From assembly GCA_001873845.1 (NCBI GenBank), contig MNZY01000213.1, forward strand, positions 1-18,185: a stretch of DNA of 18,185 nt, in the 5' to 3' direction. Positions 1 to 7,553 of this stretch are shown here, in pieces. Both the position numbers and the translations under genes were made by a program. Each line of letters starts with the position of its first letter. The first letter of the stretch is position 1. This stretch comes from Candidatus Altarchaeum sp. CG2_30_32_3053. Lineage in GTDB: Archaea > Altiarchaeota > Altiarchaeia > Altiarchaeales > Altiarchaeaceae. The notes beneath the pieces were generated by a model that saw only the letters and a list, made by a program, of their open reading frames with translations, was not told the origin of the DNA and did not search any database.

Positions 1-64
1 ATTAAATTTATAATATTCAATTTTAATTTTTAAGCAGATTTTTAAAAAATATCTCACAAATTAA

Positions 65-1369
65 TTATCCCAACTTAAAGGGATGAGCACCTAAAATTTT
101 CTTTCCCTCGGCAGCAGTAAAAAATGAACCGGCAATAACAATAGCGTTTGCATTATTTGTTTTTTTATTTAAGTCCATTGCCAAATCAATTGCCTCTCTT
201 ACATTACCTGCACAAAGCACATTTTTAAATTCATCCACGTCTAAATTTTTTTTCATATCTTCTGGCTCTGCTGCTAGTTCATAATCTGGCTTTGTCAAAA
301 TTATTACGGTTATTAATTCCGAAAATTTTAAAACAACATTGAAAATTTCTCCTATATTCTTGTATTTTAAAATTCCGGCAATCAAAATTATCCGTTCAAA
401 ATTTTCAAAATTTCTGATTTTTGACATTGTATTAAACAACGCTTCAAAACTTGCTTTGTTGTGGGCAACATCAATAATAATTAATGGATTCCTTTTAAAC
501 ACTTCAATCCGGCATTCAATCCGGACATTCTTCAATCCGTTCTTAACTGCCTTATCCGAAATTTCTATCCTTCCTTCGTTCCTTAATTTTTCAATGGATT
601 CTATTGCACAGACGGCGTTTTTAATCTGATGTTCTCCTAACAGAGAAATTGTGTATGGCTCGTTTTTATAAACAAATTTCTGAAATTTCAAATCCATATA
701 AATTCCTTTCGGGAAAGAATTCATAACTATCAATTCGGAATTTTTTTGCCTGCAAATTTCATTATATAAATTTAAAATTTCATCCTGAGAAACGCATGTA
801 ATTAACGGAACATTGTTTTTTATTATTCCTGCTTTTTCCTTTGCGATTGAAATTTCGTCATTCCCCAAAAATTCTTGATGTTCAATTGAAATGTTAGAAA
901 TTATGGAAAGCATCGGATTTATAACATTTGTTGCATCGTATCTCCCGCCCATTCCGACTTCTATAACTGCAATCTCAACTTTTTTCTTTTCAAAACAGAC
1001 ATAAGCCATCAAAGTAACTGCCTCAAAAAAGGTCAGGTCTGATTTTTCAATTATGTTTTTGCATTCGCTAAAAATTTCGCAGACATCTTTTTTTAAAATC
1101 TTCCTGTTGTTTATCTGAATTCGCTCTCTAAAATCAATTAAGTGGGGAGAAGTATATAAACCAATATTGTAGCTGCTTTCTTTTAATATTGATGCGAGCA
1201 TCGTGCTTATACTTCCCTTTCCCTTTGTTCCGGCAATGTGAATACTTTTAAATTTTTCGTGCGGATTGCCGGCAGCAGATAACGCATCTTTTATTCTTTC
1301 AGCCGTTAAGTCAATTCCTTTTGAACTTCTTAAATTATAGAGGTATGAAATAATACTTGAATATTTCAT
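65..1369 (-). CDS. folC: Folylpolyglutamate / dihydrofolate synthase (Mur ligase family)
   Basis: This cytosolic ATP-dependent ligase adds glutamate to a folate-type (or pteroate) substrate. The 434-aa product has the family's ATP-binding loop GTKGKGS at residues 47-53, followed by TSPHL..FRERI (about 73-83), FFEAVTLMAY (about 114-123), EVGMGGRYDATN (about 137-148) and IAKEKAGIIK (about 175-184), where FolC proteins carry a modified lysine. The C-terminal ligase domain shows DVAHNKAS, the usual D-x-AHN motif. Length is normal for FolC. The ATG start puts the conserved N-terminal helix and P-loop at the expected spacing, and no Shine-Dalgarno is visible. It lies 17 bp after aglB on the same strand and is probably cotranscribed with it. 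Whether it acts on folate, tetrahydromethanopterin precursors or another pterin cannot be read from the sequence; family assignment is firm, substrate is inference. Confidence 0.9.
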   Translation of the reverse strand: MKYSSIISYLYNLRSSKGIDLTAERIKDALSAAGNPHEKFKSIHIAGTKGKGSISTMLASILKESSYNIGLYTSPHLIDFRERIQINNRKILKKDVCEIFSECKNIIEKSDLTFFEAVTLMAYVCFEKKKVEIAVIEVGMGGRYDATNVINPMLSIISNISIEHQEFLGNDEISIAKEKAGIIKNNVPLITCVSQDEILNLYNEICRQKNSELIVMNSFPKGIYMDLKFQKFVYKNEPYTISLLGEHQIKNAVCAIESIEKLRNEGRIEISDKAVKNGLKNVRIECRIEVFKRNPLIIIDVAHNKASFEALFNTMSKIRNFENFERIILIAGILKYKNIGEIFNVVLKFSELITVIILTKPDYELAAEPEDMKKNLDVDEFKNVLCAGNVREAIDLAMDLNKKTNNANAIVIAGSFFTAAEGKKILGAHPFKLG

Positions 1370-1386
1370 TTAAAAAACATGTTGCA

Positions 1387-4300
1387 TTATTGTTTTGCTG
1401 CTGCTTTACACTCATCGGCAAATTTTTGCATATCTTCAATGCTCATAAATTCTCCTATCTTTAATTTTTTATTTGACGGACATCCGAATTGTGGAATTCC
1501 TTCATTAAAGTTCAGCACATCCGGAAGGCAGTCCATTGCTATTTTCATCTTTTCGGCATCTGCCACATTAACCCATAAAAATTTATATCCTTTATTTTCT
1601 AGCTCGTGGACCCATGGCTTCATCTTTACACAGTGCGGGCAGGTATCTGAATGATAAAATGCAATTGTATCTTCACCTATATTATACTTTTGAAGACAGG
1701 ATGTTTTTACACACACATTATTAAGGCAGTTATTACTTAAACATTCTGAACTGCTTTTACACTGTTCTCCATCAGTCCTTAAATGTTCTTTTCTGCAGAC
1801 ATTGTTTTCACATATTCCGCTTGCACATTCGGCATTGCTTATGCATACTTCTTTTTCTTTCTTTTTGTCCACACAATGCTTTGTTTTGTCACAATACTGA
1901 GCAGATATATTACATTCATTATCTTTTTCACAATGCTTCGCTAATTTCCATATTCTTATATATCCATAGTTATTATCCCAAACCAATTTCCAGTTTTCCA
2001 GTCGTTTTGAAGGGTCTTTGCACCATTCTGCATCACATAATCTATACTGTGCATAACTGTCAGCATGCTCTCCTAGATATAACTTTGTGAACATATGATT
2101 TTGAAATTCATTCGGAGCATAAACAAACTCTCTAAACATAGGCAATCCACAAACAGTGCCTGAGGTATCATCTTTCATAACACACATAATTATATCACCA
2201 AATGACTGGATTCCGAGTAATGAGCCATCGTGATTTTTCTTCCATTCATCCCATGTCATTTGTTCTGTTGGAATGGGTGAACCATCTGGTCTATTTTGGT
2301 CTGTTAATCCCAAAACAATTGTTTTTTTAACATATATTTGTGATTCGTCCGGCTTATTTATATCAACACTACGTTTTGCAATATCAAATTCTATCATTCC
2401 GATATAATCAAGCCGCTGTGTTTTGTTTGGAGGATATCCACAGTAAAAATACAATTTGCTAACCTCTTCAATACCTCCGGCGCTGCTTTTTTCATATACG
2501 TCTACCTTTCCTCCAAATTGACATACACCTAATGCATTTTTGTTCGGATTCTCAGGATTTTTAAGCCATTCTTCATACGCTTTATCTTCATGTTTTGACA
2601 AGTCACCCTGTGCTATAAAACGCAAAGCATGATTCTTTCCAATCAGAGTATAATCAGTAACAATATACTTTATATTTGGATACCTTTCTAATAGTTTCAT
2701 TGCTTCATCTTCTGTCTGATACAATGTAAAAAATCTCGCTACTTCCTGAAGCTGCCAATGAACTGCCTGTAAATTATCAATCAATACAGGTCTCTGGGAT
2801 ATAGAGGTGATCCAGTGTCCGTAATCCCACCATGTTAAAACAATATCCTCTTTATTTGTATTTTCATTAAACCACTGCAATCCCGGCATCCACCAGTTTA
2901 TTCCGCTTCCTATATTCCAGTTATACTCTCCCTGATGAAGCATCATTGTTGATGAATGCCATAAAGGTGAAATGTATGGAAATGAGGTGTGAGTAACCAC
3001 TTTGCCGGTAGCATGATCTGTTGATGTGTAATTTATGTCATAAATATAAGGAAATGCAAATAACGGAATTATAAGCACCGCAATTGTCCCTATAATTCTC
3101 AGCCCGTTCAGGTGTTTTCTGGTAATTCCGGCAATTAGTCCAATAGTGGCACCTAACGCAATAACCCCAAGAACAGTACTAACTCCTCTTTGAGGTACAT
3201 TATAGTATGCCCACAGCCCAGAAATTGCCAAAATTAAAATTATTAAAGCACCCATTCTTCCTCCTTCTGGAGAAAATTTAAGTGTAAGCAAAAGTATAGC
3301 AATAATATCAAAACAGACAAAAAGCATAAATACAAACCATGGATTTATACCTGCAAATAAAGATGATAAAGACGCACTCATCATAACTATCACCATATAA
3401 TGAATCAGTATTGCTATTCCTATTGGTATGAGGGTATGCAGTGATGGTTTTCCCTGCCTGCCTGCAATCAGATAAGAAAGCAACGGAATCATTCCAAGCC
3501 CATATAAAAATAAAATTCCGTAAGTTGTAAAATCACCACGACCCAGTTGTTCCGCGATTGTTTTATAGACAACCCCTTGTGCAGTAACCGTCAATGCATC
3601 CAAAACAGGGTCAAGAACTAATTGAGGCAAGGCAAAAATTACTATTACTCCTATAATAATAATTCCCACGCTTACTCCTCCCAAAACATTTTTTGGAAAT
3701 TTGTTTAATGCATTTTCTATGAACAAATTTACCATTTCAAGTTTGCCATATTTTTTATTTTCATTATATTCTTCATATTCTTCATTTGCTATTATTTTGT
3801 TTGACTTTATTAAAAACAACCTCAGCATTTCAAGGATTAAAGGAACAGCAATAACAGCGACAAAAATAAGCATCGCTGTTTTAGAAATATTAAATGCTGG
3901 AAGGACATTATGCGCATGTAAAATCAATACATTAAACAATGGAAAAATCATCGGAATTATTATATACGGCACATGAGAAAATGTATTTTCTTTGTTTAAA
4001 AATTTTACAAGCGCATACAAAACGCCAAATAATCCGATAGCATATAATCCATAAGCAGCATATCCGCTCCATGCAACAGACCAAAAGAAAAACGTAATTC
4101 CGGCAATAAATGTCCATTTTAATGACCTGTTTTTAATCGCATTGAATATTACATACAAAGTTGCCATCATAAGCACTAATCCCATTTCACTTGCTTCGGC
4201 ACTTCCTGCAATTGACCTTGTACTGTAAAGATAATTAAAGCCCAGACAAAACGCACCTATCAGTCCGACTAATTTGTTGTGCGGAGCATAAGCAGAAAAA

Positions 4301-5091
4301 ATTTCCCTGAGGAACAAATACATAAAAATTATTGCAAAACCGGCCATCAGTCCGCCGAACAGCATCGCTGTATCATACGGGTTGATGCCGAGCGGGGATA
4401 AAATTTTTGCCGTTGATGCCATAAATACTGCATGTAAAAAGAAACCTGACGAAAAATCACCCCCGCCAAGTGTTTCACCGTAATACTTTTTCCATTCATA
4501 ATCGCCTTCTGGTTTTGGATATACTAAATCATCATGATCCATTACATATTCATTTGTATAAGTATTATTAACAATTTTATAATGCCAGTGACTGTCAAAC
4601 GCATCACCACTTGTTAAATAAGGATTTGTTGCCGGAATCAGATGAAATAAAAATACAGAAATAACAACAGCAATCACAGCTGCAAATTCCTTTGATAAAA
4701 ATTTATGCATTGATAATACATAAAACAGCAAATAAATTCCAATAACAACACCAAAAACATTAAAATCACCAGCCATCCAGCCGACACTATTCATTCCATG
4801 ATAAGAAAACAATGCCTCTGTAAATATCAGAACAGGAACTCCTGTAAGATAATAATTCTTAACCTTCCTGAAATACATATAAACAAAATAAGATGACAAT
4901 ACACCAAGTATTAAAAATATAATTGTAAAGACAGCAGGAAAAATTTCGTTTGCTCCCGAAACAAATGGTTTGATAATTGCCAGTATAAATGTCAAAACCG
5001 AAATAATAAACAACGGTTCAATAATTCTCCCGCTAATACCTTTTATCCATTCCTCTAAATTTTTTGATGTTGGTAAATTTACGCCTCGCAT
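1387..5091 (-). CDS. aglB: Oligosaccharyltransferase STT3/AglB with Cys-rich repeats and a C-terminal thioredoxin-like domain
   Basis: The family transfers a lipid-linked glycan to Asn in N-x-S/T sequons on the outer face of the membrane. Seen in the 1234-aa product: several hydrophobic helices at about 22-130 before the canonical first STT3 helix (about 133-154), then the acidic/His loop GDAFDSHWHYK (162-172), a second loop TRSIAGSAEASE (291-302), further membrane helices to about 682, TIAE at 511-514 (the archaeal TIxE catalytic motif), and the signature WWDYG at 754-758 in the soluble domain. Residues 1054-1127 hold three four-cysteine repeats. Residues 1132-1234 look thioredoxin-like, with CPHC at 1151-1154 and a GIP cis-proline loop at about 1198-1200. 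Typical archaeal AglB proteins are shorter and lack this tail. It is downstream of uppS and upstream of folC. The STT3 assignment is very secure; the redox role of the tail is inferred. Confidence 0.93.
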   Translation of the reverse strand: MRGVNLPTSKNLEEWIKGISGRIIEPLFIISVLTFILAIIKPFVSGANEIFPAVFTIIFLILGVLSSYFVYMYFRKVKNYYLTGVPVLIFTEALFSYHGMNSVGWMAGDFNVFGVVIGIYLLFYVLSMHKFLSKEFAAVIAVVISVFLFHLIPATNPYLTSGDAFDSHWHYKIVNNTYTNEYVMDHDDLVYPKPEGDYEWKKYYGETLGGGDFSSGFFLHAVFMASTAKILSPLGINPYDTAMLFGGLMAGFAIIFMYLFLREIFSAYAPHNKLVGLIGAFCLGFNYLYSTRSIAGSAEASEMGLVLMMATLYVIFNAIKNRSLKWTFIAGITFFFWSVAWSGYAAYGLYAIGLFGVLYALVKFLNKENTFSHVPYIIIPMIFPLFNVLILHAHNVLPAFNISKTAMLIFVAVIAVPLILEMLRLFLIKSNKIIANEEYEEYNENKKYGKLEMVNLFIENALNKFPKNVLGGVSVGIIIIGVIVIFALPQLVLDPVLDALTVTAQGVVYKTIAEQLGRGDFTTYGILFLYGLGMIPLLSYLIAGRQGKPSLHTLIPIGIAILIHYMVIVMMSASLSSLFAGINPWFVFMLFVCFDIIAILLLTLKFSPEGGRMGALIILILAISGLWAYYNVPQRGVSTVLGVIALGATIGLIAGITRKHLNGLRIIGTIAVLIIPLFAFPYIYDINYTSTDHATGKVVTHTSFPYISPLWHSSTMMLHQGEYNWNIGSGINWWMPGLQWFNENTNKEDIVLTWWDYGHWITSISQRPVLIDNLQAVHWQLQEVARFFTLYQTEDEAMKLLERYPNIKYIVTDYTLIGKNHALRFIAQGDLSKHEDKAYEEWLKNPENPNKNALGVCQFGGKVDVYEKSSAGGIEEVSKLYFYCGYPPNKTQRLDYIGMIEFDIAKRSVDINKPDESQIYVKKTIVLGLTDQNRPDGSPIPTEQMTWDEWKKNHDGSLLGIQSFGDIIMCVMKDDTSGTVCGLPMFREFVYAPNEFQNHMFTKLYLGEHADSYAQYRLCDAEWCKDPSKRLENWKLVWDNNYGYIRIWKLAKHCEKDNECNISAQYCDKTKHCVDKKKEKEVCISNAECASGICENNVCRKEHLRTDGEQCKSSSECLSNNCLNNVCVKTSCLQKYNIGEDTIAFYHSDTCPHCVKMKPWVHELENKGYKFLWVNVADAEKMKIAMDCLPDVLNFNEGIPQFGCPSNKKLKIGEFMSIEDMQKFADECKAAAKQ

Positions 5092-5263
5092 TTTAAAAAG
5101 TTAGTTTAGTTAGTTTATGTAGAGTTTATGTAGTTTATAAAATTAGTTTATAAATTTATAACAGAATATTAAATTTTAACTTTTGTTTTTTTGTTTTGTT
5201 TTGATTTCGGTTTTGTTTTTTGTTTTGTTCTGGTTTTGTTCTGGTTTTGTTTTGATTTCGGTT
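5092..5263. repeat. Low-complexity tandem repeats between uppS and aglB
   Basis: This 172-bp gap is strongly strand-biased: read on the minus (coding) strand, the part next to uppS is almost only A and C. It contains an 11-bp unit (TTTTGTTCTGG on the plus strand) twice in tandem at 5223-5233 and 5234-5244. These are flanked by two identical 21-bp segments at 5194-5214 and 5245-5265, the second reaching into the uppS stop codon. Nearer aglB there are repeated AGTTTATGTAG and TTTATAAA segments. No open frame is present. It could be slippage-generated filler or an unstructured mRNA spacer. Confidence 0.7.
5147..5160 (-). promoter_or_regulatory. Candidate TATA box for aglB
   Basis: On the minus strand this reads TATAAATTTATAAA, a good match to an archaeal TATA element. 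A start site about 25 bp downstream would give a leader of roughly 30 nt before the aglB ATG. In a region this AT-rich such matches occur by chance, so this is tentative. aglB could also be read from a promoter upstream of uppS. Confidence 0.35.
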
Positions 5264-5929
5264 TTATTTTCCGAAATTTCTCTTTGTTTTTTTATAGTTG
5301 TCTATAATTTTGAGCAGGTCATCTTTTTCTAATTCGGGCCATAGTTTATCAACGAAATAAATTTCCGAGTATGCTCCCTGCCACAGCAAAAAGTTACTTA
5401 TGCGGTGCGCACCTGTTCTTATAAATATATCGGGATACTCCTTAACGAGTAATTTGTTTCTCACATTTTCTTCATTAACTTCTTCCTTGCTGTCCTTAAA
5501 TTTTTCTATAACTTCCATAATTTCCTGCCTTCCTCCGTAAGCAACTGCTAAATTTACCTTATGTTTATTGTATTTTGCTGTCGCATCTTCCAGTTCCTTT
5601 AATTTATCGGTAAATTTTTTACTTTTTACTGCATCTAAATTTCCGCAGATTTGGACAGAAACCTCATTTTTGTGAAGCCGTTCATCGTTTATAGTTTTAT
5701 CAATTTCCTTTATTAAAATTTTGTTTAAAATTTCCAGCTCCTCTCTGCTCCGGTTTTGTATATTCTCTAGAGATAACGCGTAAGCGGTGAGACATTCAAC
5801 ATCCATTTCGGCGCACCATTCAATAAAATCCCTGAATTTATTCATTCCGGTTGCGTAGGCATTTTCAAGGTTCATACCCTTTTTTTTGGCATACCTTCTG
5901 TTTCCGTCTGGTGTTATAGCAATATGCAT
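5264..5929 (-). CDS. uppS: Cis-prenyltransferase (undecaprenyl/polyprenyl diphosphate synthase family)
   Basis: The enzyme condenses isopentenyl diphosphate onto an allylic diphosphate in cis, giving the long polyprenyl diphosphate from which the glycan carrier (dolichyl phosphate in archaea) is made. The 221-aa product begins MHIAITPDGNRRYAKK, the family's diphosphate-binding motif DGNRR at residues 8-12. It then has YALSLENIQNRSREE (about 50-64) and near the C-terminus RTGAHRISNFLLWQGAYSE, the IPP-binding R-x-S block. The frame stays open 22 codons further upstream, but family members start just before the DGN motif and the upstream residues look non-conserved, so the ATG at 5927-5929 is preferred. 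It is 172 bp upstream of aglB on the same strand and divergent from gatA. Product chain length cannot be predicted. Confidence 0.9.
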   Translation of the reverse strand: MHIAITPDGNRRYAKKKGMNLENAYATGMNKFRDFIEWCAEMDVECLTAYALSLENIQNRSREELEILNKILIKEIDKTINDERLHKNEVSVQICGNLDAVKSKKFTDKLKELEDATAKYNKHKVNLAVAYGGRQEIMEVIEKFKDSKEEVNEENVRNKLLVKEYPDIFIRTGAHRISNFLLWQGAYSEIYFVDKLWPELEKDDLLKIIDNYKKTKRNFGK

Positions 5930-5982
5930 TTTAAAATTTTGAATTAGAAATTTAGATTTTGAAATAAATTTAATTAAGGTAT

Positions 5983-5997
5983 AATTGTTAAACAATT
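5983..5997. promoter_or_regulatory. Perfect palindrome in the uppS-gatA divergent promoter region
   Basis: The sequence AATTGTT-A-AACAATT has 7-bp arms around one central base and sits between the divergent genes uppS and gatA. Its position and symmetry would suit a dimeric regulator or overlapping promoter elements. No specific regulator is recognisable, and short palindromes are common in AT-rich DNA. Confidence 0.3.
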
Positions 5998-6012
5998 TGT
6001 ATAGTTAAACAA

Positions 6013-7338
6013 ATGTATATTTTTAAAATGGAAATTTCTGAAATAAAGGAGAAGGATAAAAAAATAAATGCGTTCATCGTATTTAACGAGAAATTTAAAT
6101 CAGATGAAGAAAAAATAAAGGGAAAAACAAAAGAAAATTTATCTGACTGCGGAAAATTAAAAGGTCTGAAAACAGGCATTAAATCAAATATGAATGTTTC
6201 CGGACTAAAAATAACATGTGCCTCAAAAACTCTTGAAAATTATGTTTCATTTTATGATGCTACTGTTGTTGAACGGATAAAACAAAATTCCGGATTGATC
6301 GTTGGAATGACAAACATGGATGAATTCGCATGCGGAAGTTCCGGAGAAACATCCTACTTCAATCCGACACAAAATCCTTCTGCACCTGGACACATTCCAG
6401 GTGGTTCAAGCAGCGGAAGTGCAGCTGCTGTTGCTGCGGGATTTGTTGACTGTGCGTTGGGAAGCGATACAGGTGGAAGCATAAGAAATCCCGCGTCTCA
6501 CTGCGGTATCGTCGGATTTAAGCCGACTTACGGAGTTGTTTCAAGGTATGGTCTGATTGATTTGGCGATGTCCCTTGACCAGATCGGACCAATGGCGAAA
6601 GATGTCCGGACAGCTGCATTATTGCTTGAAGTTATTGCGGGACAGGATGGAAAGGACGCTACATGTTTGAATTCAGGCGGAAATTTTTCCAGTTTTCACA
6701 AAAATTTGAATACAAATTTAAAAAATTTAAAATTCGGATATGCAAAAGAGTTTGATGAACTGATAAGTGATATTGGGATAAAAAATGTAATTCATAAAGG
6801 TATTGATAAAATTTCATCCGCTGGAGGTGAAATTGTGAATGTTTCATTGCCTGACTTAAATATTGCCCTACCAACTTATTATCTAAATGTATATGTTGAG
6901 TTTTTTTCTGCAACGAGAAAACTTGACGGAAGAAGGTATGGATACAGGATTGAGGATGTCTGTGGAGAAGAGGTGTTAAGAAGGATTATACTCGGGAAAT
7001 TTATCTCCCAAAAAGAGAATGCAGGAAGTTATTACAGAAAGGCGATAATGGCAAGGACATTGCTTAAAAAAGAAATTTCTGAAATTTTTAAGAATATTGA
7101 TATTTTGCTTTCTCCAACAGTTCCGAAACTGCCTCACAAAACAGGGGAGAAAATTTCTGACCCAATGGTTATGTATGCTTATGATATATTTACAGTTCTT
7201 GCAAATCTGGCAGGAATTCCAGCAGGTGTTGTGCCAGCAGGAAGGGCTGATAGAATTCCAACAGGGTTGCAGTTTATGGGAAAGGCATTGGGAGATCAGA
7301 AGGTTTTGAATGCAATGTATGGATTTGAAAATTTATGA
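6013..7338 (+). CDS. gatA: Asp-tRNA(Asn)/Glu-tRNA(Gln) amidotransferase subunit A
   Basis: GatA is the amidase subunit of GatCAB: it hydrolyses glutamine and delivers ammonia to GatB, which amidates mischarged Asp-tRNA(Asn) or Glu-tRNA(Gln). The 441-aa product carries the amidase-signature triad as Lys57 (in GIKSN), cis-Ser132 (in PGGSSSGSAA) and Ser156 (in SDTGGSIRNPA), with the same spacing as characterised GatA. The following GIVGFKPTYGVVSRYG and SLDQIGPMAKDV blocks are typical. The N-terminus is short: the INAF segment lies at residue 18 and the usual leading helices are missing. An in-frame ATG at 6028 is an alternative start, with no Shine-Dalgarno for either. gatB and gatC are not in the window. 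Amidase-family assignment is certain; GatA rather than another amidase is well supported by these blocks. Confidence 0.92.
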   Translation: MYIFKMEISEIKEKDKKINAFIVFNEKFKSDEEKIKGKTKENLSDCGKLKGLKTGIKSNMNVSGLKITCASKTLENYVSFYDATVVERIKQNSGLIVGMTNMDEFACGSSGETSYFNPTQNPSAPGHIPGGSSSGSAAAVAAGFVDCALGSDTGGSIRNPASHCGIVGFKPTYGVVSRYGLIDLAMSLDQIGPMAKDVRTAALLLEVIAGQDGKDATCLNSGGNFSSFHKNLNTNLKNLKFGYAKEFDELISDIGIKNVIHKGIDKISSAGGEIVNVSLPDLNIALPTYYLNVYVEFFSATRKLDGRRYGYRIEDVCGEEVLRRIILGKFISQKENAGSYYRKAIMARTLLKKEISEIFKNIDILLSPTVPKLPHKTGEKISDPMVMYAYDIFTVLANLAGIPAGVVPAGRADRIPTGLQFMGKALGDQKVLNAMYGFENL

Positions 7339-7347
7339 AATTTCAAA

Positions 7348-7542
7348 ATGTCTGAATACGATGTATTTATATAGGAATTGTATGAAATAATCAGCTGAAA
7401 GGGCAAAGGCATTCTTGCCGGAAAGGAAATTTCCTGCAAGCCGGGCATTTCTGTTGTGATTCCAAAAGGAGTAAAGCATAAAATTATCACAGGCAATGAC
7501 GGTTTATATCTGCTGGCAAAATTTATTCCCGCATTAGTTTGA
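7348..7542 (+). pseudogene. Cupin-domain relic with two in-frame stop codons
   Basis: One frame reads MSEYDVFI, TAG, ELYEIIS, TGA, then 47 residues containing GKGILAGKE, CKPGISVVIPKGVKHKIIT and LYLLAKFIPALV before a final TGA. The middle block fits cupin motif 2, G(x5)PxG(x2)H(x3)N, except that the last position is Thr. The TGA falls where cupins usually have Gly (E-G-x-G), consistent with a GGA to TGA change. Cupin motif 1 with its metal-binding His pair is missing, so the 5' part has also been lost. It starts 9 bp after the gatA stop in the same frame and converges on the HD gene. What is seen is the uninterrupted similarity across two stops; decay is the simplest reading. Confidence 0.65.
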
Positions 7543-7553
7543 AAATTACTCAA

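Noticed and set aside
1..64. Third copy of the hairpin repeat at the left edge (TGTGAGAT followed by T-run on the minus strand)
   Set aside because: Only a short stretch resembles the tandem unit at 8263-8285; too brief in AT-rich DNA to separate from chance, although a terminator for folC is possible.
5930..5995. 22-codon upstream extension of uppS
   Set aside because: Family members start just before the DGNRR motif; the extra residues show no conservation and would overlap the divergent promoter region.
7348..7542. Functional recoding of TAG as pyrrolysine or TGA as glycine in the cupin relic
   Set aside because: Other genes end normally at TAA and TGA codons, the N-terminal half of the cupin is missing, and no supporting tRNA or synthetase is in the window.
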